Shown piece after piece: positions 7,733 to 15,392 of a DNA stretch of 44,784 bases. Origin of the DNA: Desulfobulbaceae bacterium (GTDB lineage Bacteria; Desulfobacterota; Desulfobulbia; Desulfobulbales; Desulfocapsaceae); contig QZLB01000258.1 of NCBI GenBank assembly GCA_004796425.1, positions 1-44,784 on the forward strand, given 5' to 3'. Positions within the stretch are counted from its first letter, which is position 1. Each line of letters begins with the position of its first letter. Below the pieces are notes generated by a model that saw nothing but the letters and a program-made list of their open reading frames with translations, had not been told where the DNA came from and did not search any database. The position numbers and the translations under genes are program-made.

Positions 7733-8569
7733 ATGATTAAAATTAAACCAAATGAACTGAAAGTAATCGCTCAGTATATCTATGATATATCAGGTATCCA
7801 CCTGGATCAATCAAAGTCCTACCTGTTTGAAACACGTTTAAGCAGTATTGCGGAAGAACTTGGTTGTAACTCCTATCAGGATCTCTATCACAAAGCCAAG
7901 AAAGATGTCAGTAAGAAGATCGAACACAAAATAATCGATGCAATATCCACCAATGAAACGCTCTTTTTTCGTGACAAAGGTCCTTTCGAGTTAATGCAGC
8001 ACAAAATCCTCCCTGAAATGATTGACGCACGGACCCCTTCCTCTGCTGCACTGAAAACAAATATCAAAATCTGGAGCGCAGCAGCATCAACTGGTCAAGA
8101 ATTATACTCTATCGCCATTGTTATAAAGGAACTGGTTAACGATTTAAGCAAATACAACTTTAAATTGTTGGGCACTGATATTTCAGACAACGCAATTTCC
8201 CAAGCAAGCTATGGAAAATACAATAAGTTTGAAATTGAACGCGGCCTAGACCGAAAAATATTGCAAAAATATTTCACGCTGTTTGGAGACTCCTGGAAAA
8301 TCAAAGATGAGATCAGGGGGATGGTTAATTTTCGCAAATACAACTTGATGCAATCATTTGCGGCTCTGGGTAAATTCGATATTATCTTCTGCAGAAACGT
8401 CGCGATATATTTTACCCTTAATGATCGAAAGCAGCTTTTCAATCGCATTGCTGACAGCCTGGCAGATGATGGGTTCCTAGTTATTGGATCTACCGAATCA
8501 CTGACCGGAGTTTGCCCGAGATTTGTCCCAAAGCGGCATTTGAGATCGATATTTTACCAGAAGAAATAA
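7733..8569 (+). CDS. cheR: Receptor methyltransferase CheR
   Basis: CheR methylates receptor glutamates using S-adenosylmethionine, opposing CheB in adaptation. The 278-residue protein has the N-terminal all-alpha CheR_N domain (about 8-62), the T-N-E-T-L-F-F-R-D segment at about 73-81, the SAM-binding segment S-A-A-A-S-T-G-Q-E-L-Y-S, and F-C-R-N-V-A-I-Y-F further on. The SAM loop differs a little from the common C-S-T-G-E-E-P-Y form: Ala replaces Cys and Leu replaces Pro. I read this as family variation rather than inactivation. It follows cheB after 42 bases. Confidence 0.94.
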   Translation: MIKIKPNELKVIAQYIYDISGIHLDQSKSYLFETRLSSIAEELGCNSYQDLYHKAKKDVSKKIEHKIIDAISTNETLFFRDKGPFELMQHKILPEMIDARTPSSAALKTNIKIWSAAASTGQELYSIAIVIKELVNDLSKYNFKLLGTDISDNAISQASYGKYNKFEIERGLDRKILQKYFTLFGDSWKIKDEIRGMVNFRKYNLMQSFAALGKFDIIFCRNVAIYFTLNDRKQLFNRIADSLADDGFLVIGSTESLTGVCPRFVPKRHLRSIFYQKK

Positions 8570-8582
8570 TCGAGGTTTCGTT

Positions 8583-9152
8583 ATGAAAAATCTAACCATT
8601 CTTGTTGTAGACGATGATCCGGTAATCAGACGTTTGCTTCAGCAGAGATTAGCTAAGGAGCATTACGAGGTTACCATCGCGGAGGATGGTCATGTTGCAG
8701 AATCTCTGCTGGAACAGCACCATTACGATGTCGTTCTTACTGATCTCATGATGCCTGGTGGAATTGGTGGTATAGAGGTTTTGGAAATTGCCAAGCAGCT
8801 TCACCCGAAAACAGAAGTAGTTCTGATTACGGCTCATTCATCGGTGGATTCTGCGGTGGAAGCAATGAAGAAAGGTGCTACCGACTATCTTGAAAAACCC
8901 ATTAATTTTGACGAACTTTTTCTGCGTCTTGATAAAATTTCAAACCTGCAGACTATTCTGAAGTCGGCACAAGATCTAGAACAGGCAATGACGGTAACCG
9001 AAAGCGCAGCCTCAGAAACCATTCAGAACCTGGAAATCGAAATCGCCAGGAAGCAGGAGTTACTTGAGCAACTGGAAAAGGTTTTGCTAGATCATACACT
9101 TGCAGAAGATGAACGTATAGAACAAGCGTTGAGCAAACTCTCTGAAATATAA
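8583..9152 (+). CDS. Response regulator: receiver plus C-terminal coiled coil
   Basis: Residues 1-120 are a complete receiver (D11/D12 acidic residues, phospho-acceptor D54 in L-T-D-L-M-M-P, T83, K105). The rest (about 125-189) is a Glu/Leu/Gln-rich amphipathic segment predicted to be a coiled coil; there is no DNA-binding, GGDEF or other output domain. An SD-like CGAGG lies seven bases before the ATG. As the last gene of the che operon, 13 bases after cheR, it is a probable phosphorylation target of CheA. It could be a phosphate sink, a dimerising adaptor or a specialised CheY. Its stop is 18 bases from the convergent pentapeptide gene, with no obvious terminator. Confidence 0.85.
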   Translation: MKNLTILVVDDDPVIRRLLQQRLAKEHYEVTIAEDGHVAESLLEQHHYDVVLTDLMMPGGIGGIEVLEIAKQLHPKTEVVLITAHSSVDSAVEAMKKGATDYLEKPINFDELFLRLDKISNLQTILKSAQDLEQAMTVTESAASETIQNLEIEIARKQELLEQLEKVLLDHTLAEDERIEQALSKLSEI

Positions 9153-9170
9153 CTCAGATCATAAAATCAC

Positions 9171-10454
9171 TTACGGAACGCTGTAACCTTTCACCTTGTC
9201 CAAAACGGCATCATCGAGTGAAGCTCCTTCCATTTTTGCCCCTGTCAGATCCGCTCCGGTCAAATCAGCCTGATACAGGTCGGCTCCCCTGAGATCCGCA
9301 TTTCTCAAGTCAGCATTTACCAATAGCGCACCCTTGAGATTTGCTTCCTCCAGATCTGTACCAGCAAGTTTTGCATCGGTTAGATCTGCTCCTTCCAAAT
9401 CCGCTTTTTCAAGACTGAGGTCATTGAGAATCGCTCCACGCAAATTGCAATGGTAACATTTATTTTGCTCATCAAGTTTAGTAATTGATTGAGTTAATTG
9501 ATCATTAACAGCTGGTAAATCAACGGTTTTGGCGTCATTCTCAGATGCGATTTCCGCGGGTTGGTCGGTGGTATGCTCAGGGAACTCTTCGACGGAATCA
9601 GAAGGTGCCTCCACTTCTTTTTGAGTAGTTTCACGAATCACAGAATTCTTGATTTCCTCCTCTTTATCATCCTCTTCTGGTTTTTCTCTTCTATCTGTAT
9701 ATTCAGAAAGTTGATCAGGCAATTCTTCTTTCAAAGATTCATGACTTTCAGCCATTTCATCTTCAGATTTCTCATCTTCAGAATGAAGCGCAGCAATCGT
9801 AACTGCTTTCAATGGTACGGCCTTTTTCGTCTGCCCCTGGTCAGTCTGCAGGAGCGCTGCAGATGGACCTTGTGAATCATCCTGGGATGAGGAAATTTTT
9901 TTGAGCGGGGGCGGTACGCTATCGAAATCTCTTCGCTTTGCAATTGCCACCTGGGGTTTTTCAGGAATATCTTTGGCTTTTGCGTCATTTGGTACATAAT
10001 GGGTGCTTTCGACAGCTGCCAGTTGACCTTCTGCTGAATCACTCAGTTGGGTAAAATTCCCGTCAATTATCGCTCCTGCAAGGTATGCTCCGGTAATTTC
10101 AGCACCACGCAAGTCGGCCCCTGTCAGATTTGCATTTGCCAGGTCAGCACCTCCAAACTGAGCACCACGAAGTATTGCCCCTGAAAAATCTGCCTCAGAA
10201 AGGTCGGCAAGAAAAAACGTTGCGTTGCTCAAGTCTGCACCTTTTAAAATCACACCCGTAAGGTCCATCCTGTTTAGATTTGCCTGATTGAGATTACACT
10301 TCTCACAACTACGATCGGCAAGCAAACGAGTGATGTTTTCTTTTACCTCAACACTCATCTCAGAAAAAACAGGACTTGGAGAAAGCCATACAAGCATTAC
10401 ACAACTGGTCCAGATTAATTGTTTGATCACATTGGGATAGGTAGTTATTTTCAT
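9171..10454 (-). CDS. Exported pentapeptide-repeat protein with two CxxC-capped blocks
   Basis: A signal peptide or N-terminal anchor (about 1-32, hydrophobic 12-30, V-F-S-E cleavage-like) precedes two blocks of A(D/N)LxG-type repeats. Block one is about 50-133 and block two about 333-420. Each opens with the same cap, C-x-x-C-N-L (C50/C53 and C333/C336), and then forms a right-handed quadrilateral beta-helix by family knowledge. Between them lies an acidic, Ser/Glu-rich, probably disordered linker of about 190 residues. The function is unknown. Pentapeptide proteins are usually binding or scaffold elements, and the signal implies an extracytoplasmic site. It is on the minus strand, 26 bases downstream of the nuclease-like gene and probably co-transcribed with it. 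Confidence 0.85.
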   Translation of the reverse strand: MKITTYPNVIKQLIWTSCVMLVWLSPSPVFSEMSVEVKENITRLLADRSCEKCNLNQANLNRMDLTGVILKGADLSNATFFLADLSEADFSGAILRGAQFGGADLANANLTGADLRGAEITGAYLAGAIIDGNFTQLSDSAEGQLAAVESTHYVPNDAKAKDIPEKPQVAIAKRRDFDSVPPPLKKISSSQDDSQGPSAALLQTDQGQTKKAVPLKAVTIAALHSEDEKSEDEMAESHESLKEELPDQLSEYTDRREKPEEDDKEEEIKNSVIRETTQKEVEAPSDSVEEFPEHTTDQPAEIASENDAKTVDLPAVNDQLTQSITKLDEQNKCYHCNLRGAILNDLSLEKADLEGADLTDAKLAGTDLEEANLKGALLVNADLRNADLRGADLYQADLTGADLTGAKMEGASLDDAVLDKVKGYSVP

Positions 10455-10480
10455 GTTATTTCAGATAATAATGTTTGATA

Positions 10481-11131
10481 CTATTGGTGTTTTCTTTTCC
10501 AAACCCAGGGCGGTACGGGACTCTTGTCACTGAACAATCCCGTGCCATCCTGGCGCGCCTGAAGCTCAAGCTCTTTCCATACCTCACAAATTGGTTCATG
10601 ACAATAATATATATGTACCCAGGCGGCACCTTTCTGAATCTGTTTTTGATTGATATTCTCTCCTTCGCCCGAATACACCATGGCAACGATTCGCCCATAC
10701 CGATCGTAATCTATCGGCCTTATCAAGACTTCTCGCTTAGCGATAAGATGTTTCAAACTATTTCTGGCAAAGCGTGCATAGGATTGCTGCTTTTCCGGTG
10801 CATCGATCCCATATAACCTGATGTTTACCTGTTTTCCTTTTATGATACCCACAAACGAATCTCCGTCGAAAACATGAGAAACCTCACAAGTCATACGTTG
10901 GGCCTGTAATGCGCATACCTGGCTTGCGCTACAAGTAAAGACCACGATACTCATTAGAAGTACTATCCGGCACCAGAACAATAATGTCCTGTCACTATAT
11001 CGGTAATAATTTGCTGAGTTGAACACGGCAAACTTCAGAGGTGTGTCATATTTATGAATTTTCTCTACCATGGGAAAAAATTTTACCCCCATGGTACTCG
11101 AGACTATTTTTATGAATCCATAAATAATCAT
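10481..11131 (-). CDS. Thermonuclease (SNase/TNase)-like protein with N-terminal membrane segment
   Basis: The 216-residue frame has a hydrophobic segment at about 49-69 that may be a signal-anchor or an uncleaved signal, then an SNase domain (about 80-208). Visible catalytic-type residues are the F-D-G-D-S calcium-site aspartates (89-91), R105 in N-I-R-L-Y-G-I-D-A-P-E with D110/E113, and R147 in D-R-Y-G-R. They match staphylococcal nuclease Arg35/Asp40/Glu43/Arg87 in order. The likely role is calcium-dependent cleavage of DNA or RNA outside the cytoplasm. The start is uncertain: ATG 11131 has AAAGGA four bases upstream, but the first ~48 residues before the membrane segment look unusual. Other in-frame ATGs lie at residues 14 and 21. 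Confidence 0.85.
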   Translation of the reverse strand: MIIYGFIKIVSSTMGVKFFPMVEKIHKYDTPLKFAVFNSANYYRYSDRTLLFWCRIVLLMSIVVFTCSASQVCALQAQRMTCEVSHVFDGDSFVGIIKGKQVNIRLYGIDAPEKQQSYARFARNSLKHLIAKREVLIRPIDYDRYGRIVAMVYSGEGENINQKQIQKGAAWVHIYYCHEPICEVWKELELQARQDGTGLFSDKSPVPPWVWKRKHQ

Positions 11132-11189
11132 ATATTCCTTTTGTTTTTCTATTCAACCTTGTGATATATTCAATACAGATGATAAATAT

Positions 11190-11203
11190 GTCCGTTTTTT
11201 GAC
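11190..11203 (+). promoter_or_regulatory. FleQ-box-like 14-mer upstream of the cNMP/activator pair
   Basis: GTCCGTTTTTTGAC matches the symmetric site at 16457-16470 at 12 of 14 positions. It lies 52 bases before the ATG at 11255, in the divergent region shared with the nuclease gene. If the neighbouring FleQ-like activator binds it, it would be an autoregulatory site. The left half-site is imperfect (GTCCG rather than GTCAA). Confidence 0.35.
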
Positions 11204-11254
11204 ACGGTACTGAGGCAAAGGCTTAGATCACAATTCTTATAACTCCGGGCTCCT

Positions 11255-11743
11255 ATGCAAAAGACCAAGCTCACTGAAACTGAAGAAGATACCAGACACT
11301 TTCTGGTAAGTCTGCCAATATTTGACAGTTTCAATGTTGACGAGCTTACCGTTCTATCCAGGCACATGAGTTATGTCCATTTACAAAGAGGAGAATTCCT
11401 TTTCGTAGAGGGTGATCGCGGGAGTTTCATGGGATTTGTCGTACGCGGTGTCCTTGAGGTCATGAAAAAATCCGAAACAGGAGAAAACATCGTCATCGCT
11501 AGGCTCACCAAAGGGAGTTCAATTGGTGAGATGGCTCTCATCGACAAATCTCCACGTTCAGCCACTGTAATGGCAAAGCAACCAACAACCATGGTAACCC
11601 TGACTGAAAAAGGGTTTGACCTGTTAACCCAGAACTCACCTGCGCTTGGAGTAAAAGTGATCCAAAAAATTGCCCGCCTTCTCAGTTTGAACATGAGAAG
11701 AACATCCAGCAGACTTGCGGATTTGATGCAAAGCAAACATTAA
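11255..11743 (+). CDS. Cyclic-nucleotide-binding (CNB) domain protein without output domain
   Basis: The 162-residue cytoplasmic protein is essentially one CNB domain (about 20-135) plus a C-terminal helix. The phosphate-binding cassette region reads G-E-M-A-L-I-D-K-S-P-R-S-A-T, which keeps the Glu and Arg used in cAMP/cGMP binding. There is no helix-turn-helix, unlike CRP/FNR regulators, so it probably works by protein contact. No clear Shine-Dalgarno sequence precedes the ATG. It lies 21 bases before the sigma-54 activator gene on the same strand. A regulatory link between the two is inference from position. Confidence 0.85.
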   Translation: MQKTKLTETEEDTRHFLVSLPIFDSFNVDELTVLSRHMSYVHLQRGEFLFVEGDRGSFMGFVVRGVLEVMKKSETGENIVIARLTKGSSIGEMALIDKSPRSATVMAKQPTTMVTLTEKGFDLLTQNSPALGVKVIQKIARLLSLNMRRTSSRLADLMQSKH

Positions 11744-11764
11744 CATTTTTCCTGCGTTATCCCT

Positions 11765-13249
11765 ATGCCTGTAAAACCTGCCATCGCACTCTGCTCTATC
11801 GAAAAGGATGATTTCCAAAAAATTTCGGAACACGTAGAAAAGGAATTCAGTGAATCTGAAATCAGCGTGGTTGAATTCAGTGCGATAAATTCGTTTGCAG
11901 CCGCTCACGAAACTTCTCTTATCATCCTCAAATGTCACGAGCAACAAAACGCTGCCATCAGAAAACAGATTGAAGATATCAAGATCAATCACCCAGACTC
12001 ACTTATTATCCTGTTGGTACCTCACGATAGATCTGATCTGATATCATTGGCACTTACCCTGCAGGTATTTTTTTTCTTATATACACCAATAGACGATCAT
12101 GAGCTTACCATAGCCTTGAACAGGGCACGTATACACCTGTCTCACAATGGCTCTGCTCCCAGGCTTAAACCAGCTGAAGGAGATAGAGCTGATGAATTTA
12201 TTGGTAATTGTGACAAGATGAAGCATCTTTTCATGCTCATTGATCGAATTGCCAAAGATGAGTATTCCACCGTGTTAATAAGAGGTGAATCAGGAACCGG
12301 CAAGGAACTTGTTGCGCGAGCGTTGCACAACCAAAGTAATCGAAGACTTAAAAACTTTGTCCCGGTAAATTGTGCCGCAATTCCTGATGAACTTCTGGAG
12401 AGTGAGTTGTTTGGTCATACGAAAGGTTCTTTCACCGGTGCGACTCAATCAAAACAGGGGAGAATTCAATATGCGGATGGTGGTACTCTATTTCTTGATG
12501 AAATTGGCGATATGAAACCCTCTCTTCAAGCCAAATTATTGCGCGTTTTGCAAGAAAAGGAGTTCGAACCGGTGGGATCCCTCAAACCCATACCGGTAGA
12601 TACCAGAATTGTTGCCGCGACTCATTGCAACCTTGAGGATCAAGTAAGAGATGGGGTTTTCAGGGAGGATCTCTATTATCGATTAAGTGTAATTCCTCTT
12701 GAAGTTCCCCCTTTGAGAGAGCGTCTCGATGATATCCCGCTGTTGCTGAAGAAATTTATCGATGCACACACCACAAAACGTGGTAGAGAAAAGATTGTTT
12801 TCTCGCCAGCCTCAATTTCAATACTGAAGCAGCACGAATGGCGCGGTAATGTTCGAGAACTAGAAAACCTGGTACAGCACATGTCGATTCTTTATGGTGG
12901 TAAACATATCCACCCCCATGACCTGCCGGAGAAATATACCGGAAACATCACTTCACCTGAGTTAAATGCACAATCCACTCCACCAAAGCAGCAGTCAATC
13001 TTTGATCATTCAATGGAAAGAGCCGCCCTCACTGCCCCACCACCATCACCTGGAGCTGAAATTGATTTTGGCGATGGGCCGGTCGATTTTAATCAACTCA
13101 TTAACGATTTCGAGAAAGAATTGATTATCAAGGCAATGAACGTAACATCCGGAAATAAGAAAGAGGCTGCTCGAATATTAAGCCTCAAGCGAACCACCCT
13201 CCTGGAGAAAATCAAAAAGAAGAACCTGAACGGTACCTGGGATCATTAA
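11765..13249 (+). CDS. Sigma-54-dependent activator with degenerate receiver (FleQ-like)
   Basis: This bacterial enhancer-binding protein drives open-complex formation by RpoN polymerase. Residues 1-125 look like a receiver fold that lost its phospho-acceptor: the strand S-L-I-I-L-K-C-H has Lys/Cys where Asp is expected, and Thr (Y-T-P) replaces the conserved Lys. The AAA+ domain (about 145-375) has Walker A GESGTGK (174-180), the sigma-54 contact loop GSFTGA (221-226, Ser for the usual Ala), Walker B L-F-L-D-E-I-G-D (242-249), the arginine-finger region F-R-E-D-L-Y-Y-R-L and W-R-G-N-V-R-E-L. A Fis-type helix-turn-helix lies at about 450-490. Degenerate receiver plus flagellar neighbourhood resembles FleQ/FlrA master regulators. 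It converges on the CheX fusion gene with two bases between stops. Confidence 0.9.
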   Translation: MPVKPAIALCSIEKDDFQKISEHVEKEFSESEISVVEFSAINSFAAAHETSLIILKCHEQQNAAIRKQIEDIKINHPDSLIILLVPHDRSDLISLALTLQVFFFLYTPIDDHELTIALNRARIHLSHNGSAPRLKPAEGDRADEFIGNCDKMKHLFMLIDRIAKDEYSTVLIRGESGTGKELVARALHNQSNRRLKNFVPVNCAAIPDELLESELFGHTKGSFTGATQSKQGRIQYADGGTLFLDEIGDMKPSLQAKLLRVLQEKEFEPVGSLKPIPVDTRIVAATHCNLEDQVRDGVFREDLYYRLSVIPLEVPPLRERLDDIPLLLKKFIDAHTTKRGREKIVFSPASISILKQHEWRGNVRELENLVQHMSILYGGKHIHPHDLPEKYTGNITSPELNAQSTPPKQQSIFDHSMERAALTAPPPSPGAEIDFGDGPVDFNQLINDFEKELIIKAMNVTSGNKKEAARILSLKRTTLLEKIKKKNLNGTWDH

Positions 13250-13251
13250 TC

Positions 13252-15165
13252 TTACGCCGCAAGCTGCACTATATTATTCTCTATCTTCACCGCGACATCA
13301 TCGGCTGTTGCGGGTGTCAGGAGAATGTCTGTTACTCCGTATTTGACTGCTTTTATCACTTTCGTCCGAGTCCACTCGGCACCCGTTGCAATAATAGGCA
13401 GATTACAGGAGGTGCTCACTTTGATGGCCAAACCAAATGCCTGCTCATCCACGGCATTGGTAATGATAAAAACCGCTTTAAATGAACCAGGTAAAAACGC
13501 ATTGATGTTATCTCGGAAGCTGATCACACTGCTTGTGTAACCTTTTTCCTGAAGCACGCTGTTAACAAGATCGGCATCGCTTTGGGAATCGCTGATCAAC
13601 AGAATATCAGCATCGGACGTTTCTCCGGTTGGAGAGACCCGGCCGGGCACACCGCTTGAGTCACCACCTTCACTTTTCTGGGAAATTGAGGCTTCGACCG
13701 TAGGAGGTGCTTCAGCAGCCGACTCCCCAGTTGTTGCCAAACCCTGGAGTTGCAGCATGGCTGCAGGAAAAAGAATCTGTATTTTTCCATACTCATTACC
13801 ATCCATACTGAACTTCATACTACTCATATAGTAGTGCTGATCAGGCATCGGCGTTTCTGAGCTGATGTCTACTTTCATCGGCACAATCTGCTCGATTTCC
13901 TTTTTTATAAACCTGATGGACTTGGTGTACTGCTCTTCGAACACTGCCGTATAAACACCAGAGATAATATTGGCTATTTCACCATAAGCGTCTTCGGCAT
14001 CGACATTGAAATCTTCTTCTGATACCGCTGTCTCTAACTCACTTGGGGGCAACATGATAAGGGTCGATCCGATGCGAATCGCATCCCTGAGCCCTATATA
14101 CAAGAAACTTCGATCTTCAAGCTCGCCAACAACGTCAAAATAAGCCACGACCTGCTTTCCAGATGCTTCATCAAAGAAGAATGTCTCCTTATCAACGATT
14201 CGATTATCTATATCGCTACACGTAACTTCGACTCCGAGCATTGCCCCAACTTCCTCTTCTATCGTCTGCCTGCAGATTTCAAGAAGGGAATCCACCCGCT
14301 TTTTCTGTTTCTCTGTGTCAACGCTTGATACTGCTGGTTCAGGTGCGGTTTCCTGTGGTGAAGACGGTGGTGCTGCCTCTGCTGCAGCGGATGATTCGAT
14401 ATTATCTGAGGGAGGTGTGTGCTCTGCAGCAATCGGTTCTACTGTGGATTGCTCATCCGGTGAAGCTGACTGATCTGATTGTTCGTTAGTTTCTGGTTCA
14501 GCAGGTGTTTCGGTTTGACTCTCTGTTTCTTGCTGAGCTTCTGGTGCGGGACTTTCAGCTGGTTCATCCGTCTGCTCTTGTGGAATTGTTTCAGGTTCGA
14601 CGAGTTGGAATGGAAGGGCTGGAATCAAAAACACCATATCGCCAATTTCAGTATCATCAAGGGTCAGACCCGCAGTAACCTGATAATACATCTCGTTCGG
14701 AATTGGCTCATCGGATTCGATATCTACTTTGATCGGAACCAGAACCTGTTGTTCTTTTCGGATAAACCTGCATCCCTTGGGATACATTTCCTCAAACGTC
14801 TTAGTATATGAGCCGGCAATTATGTTGGCGATTTCCCCATAGGAATCTTCTGTCTCACCATCATAGTTTTCACTGGCAACCACCTCTTCGAGTTCCGAAG
14901 GAGGTAACATAATCAGTGTGCCGCCAAGCCGAATTGCATCTTTTACAGAAATAAGCAGACCGCCAACCCCCTCCAGATCACCAGCCAACTCCATAATGGC
15001 GAAAACCTGTTTGGCCATGGGCTGGTCAAAAAAATCCTCTTTTGATACCAGCTCGGATGGTCGATTGGTCAGGGTGAGTTCAGCACCGATCAAACCACCA
15101 ACTTCTTCCTGTATACGTTGATGAGCCGCCTCGAGGATTTTGTCAATTCTTTGTCTTTCTTTCAT
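13252..15165 (-). CDS. Tandem CheX-like phosphatase protein with C-terminal pseudoreceiver
   Basis: The 637-residue protein has two homologous CheX/CheC-like domains, about 1-190 and 285-475, joined by a Pro/Glu/Gln/Ser linker (190-283). Each carries the phosphatase signature Y-G-E-I-A-N-I-I (E111/N114 and E396/N399) and the shared segment S-T/G-T-L-I-M-L-P-P-S-E-L-E. In CheC/CheX/FliY the Glu and Asn of E-x-x-N act on CheY-P. A second low-complexity linker (about 478-517) leads to a receiver-like domain (518-637) lacking the phospho-acceptor Asp (F-I-I-T-N) and the conserved Lys (L-L-T-P). The start at 15165 fits the length of the first domain. A sigma-28-like promoter lies at 15201-15227. 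The likely role is CheY-P dephosphorylation or scaffolding. Confidence 0.85.
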   Translation of the reverse strand: MKERQRIDKILEAAHQRIQEEVGGLIGAELTLTNRPSELVSKEDFFDQPMAKQVFAIMELAGDLEGVGGLLISVKDAIRLGGTLIMLPPSELEEVVASENYDGETEDSYGEIANIIAGSYTKTFEEMYPKGCRFIRKEQQVLVPIKVDIESDEPIPNEMYYQVTAGLTLDDTEIGDMVFLIPALPFQLVEPETIPQEQTDEPAESPAPEAQQETESQTETPAEPETNEQSDQSASPDEQSTVEPIAAEHTPPSDNIESSAAAEAAPPSSPQETAPEPAVSSVDTEKQKKRVDSLLEICRQTIEEEVGAMLGVEVTCSDIDNRIVDKETFFFDEASGKQVVAYFDVVGELEDRSFLYIGLRDAIRIGSTLIMLPPSELETAVSEEDFNVDAEDAYGEIANIISGVYTAVFEEQYTKSIRFIKKEIEQIVPMKVDISSETPMPDQHYYMSSMKFSMDGNEYGKIQILFPAAMLQLQGLATTGESAAEAPPTVEASISQKSEGGDSSGVPGRVSPTGETSDADILLISDSQSDADLVNSVLQEKGYTSSVISFRDNINAFLPGSFKAVFIITNAVDEQAFGLAIKVSTSCNLPIIATGAEWTRTKVIKAVKYGVTDILLTPATADDVAVKIENNIVQLAA

Positions 15166-15200
15166 GGAAATGGTTTTTAAAAATTGAGGTTGTTACCATT

Positions 15201-15227
15201 ATATCGGCTCAGAATATCAATACATTA
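15201..15227 (-). promoter_or_regulatory. Sigma-28 (FliA)-type promoter for the CheX fusion gene
   Basis: On the minus strand TAAT (15227-15224), exactly 15 bases, then GCCGATAT (15208-15201). This compares with the enterobacterial FliA consensus TAAA-N15-GCCGATAA: one mismatch in each element. The -10 element ends 35 bases before the ATG at 15165. Confidence 0.65.
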
Positions 15228-15310
15228 GGTCTTATAATAAAATAGCGGCTGAGTACTGCTCATAAAGATCAATTTTCTGTCTGTCTTTTCATAGCAATAA
15301 CCGTACCCAT

Positions 15311-15350
15311 AAAAAATGAGGTTCCAAAGAACACTCTGAAACCCCATTTT
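15311..15350 (-). terminator. Rho-independent terminator after cheX
   Basis: Arms 15350-15337 and 15326-15313 pair at 12 of 14 positions around a 10-base loop, and on the minus strand the hairpin runs into six T's (15316-15311). It separates the cheY-cheX transcript from the downstream CheX fusion gene. Confidence 0.7.
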
Positions 15351-15392
15351 GCATACTGCAACAATCTGTTGAGACTGCAACGACGGTAGAAA

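Noticed and set aside
12048-12063. Sigma-54-like TGGCAC-N5-CTGCA within the activator gene.
   Set aside because: It is a good GG-N10-GC match but lies inside coding sequence with no gene start shortly downstream, so chance is more likely.
13245-13256. Terminator between the convergent activator and CheX fusion genes.
   Set aside because: Only two bases lie between the stop codons, and I found no hairpin with a T-run in either gene end.
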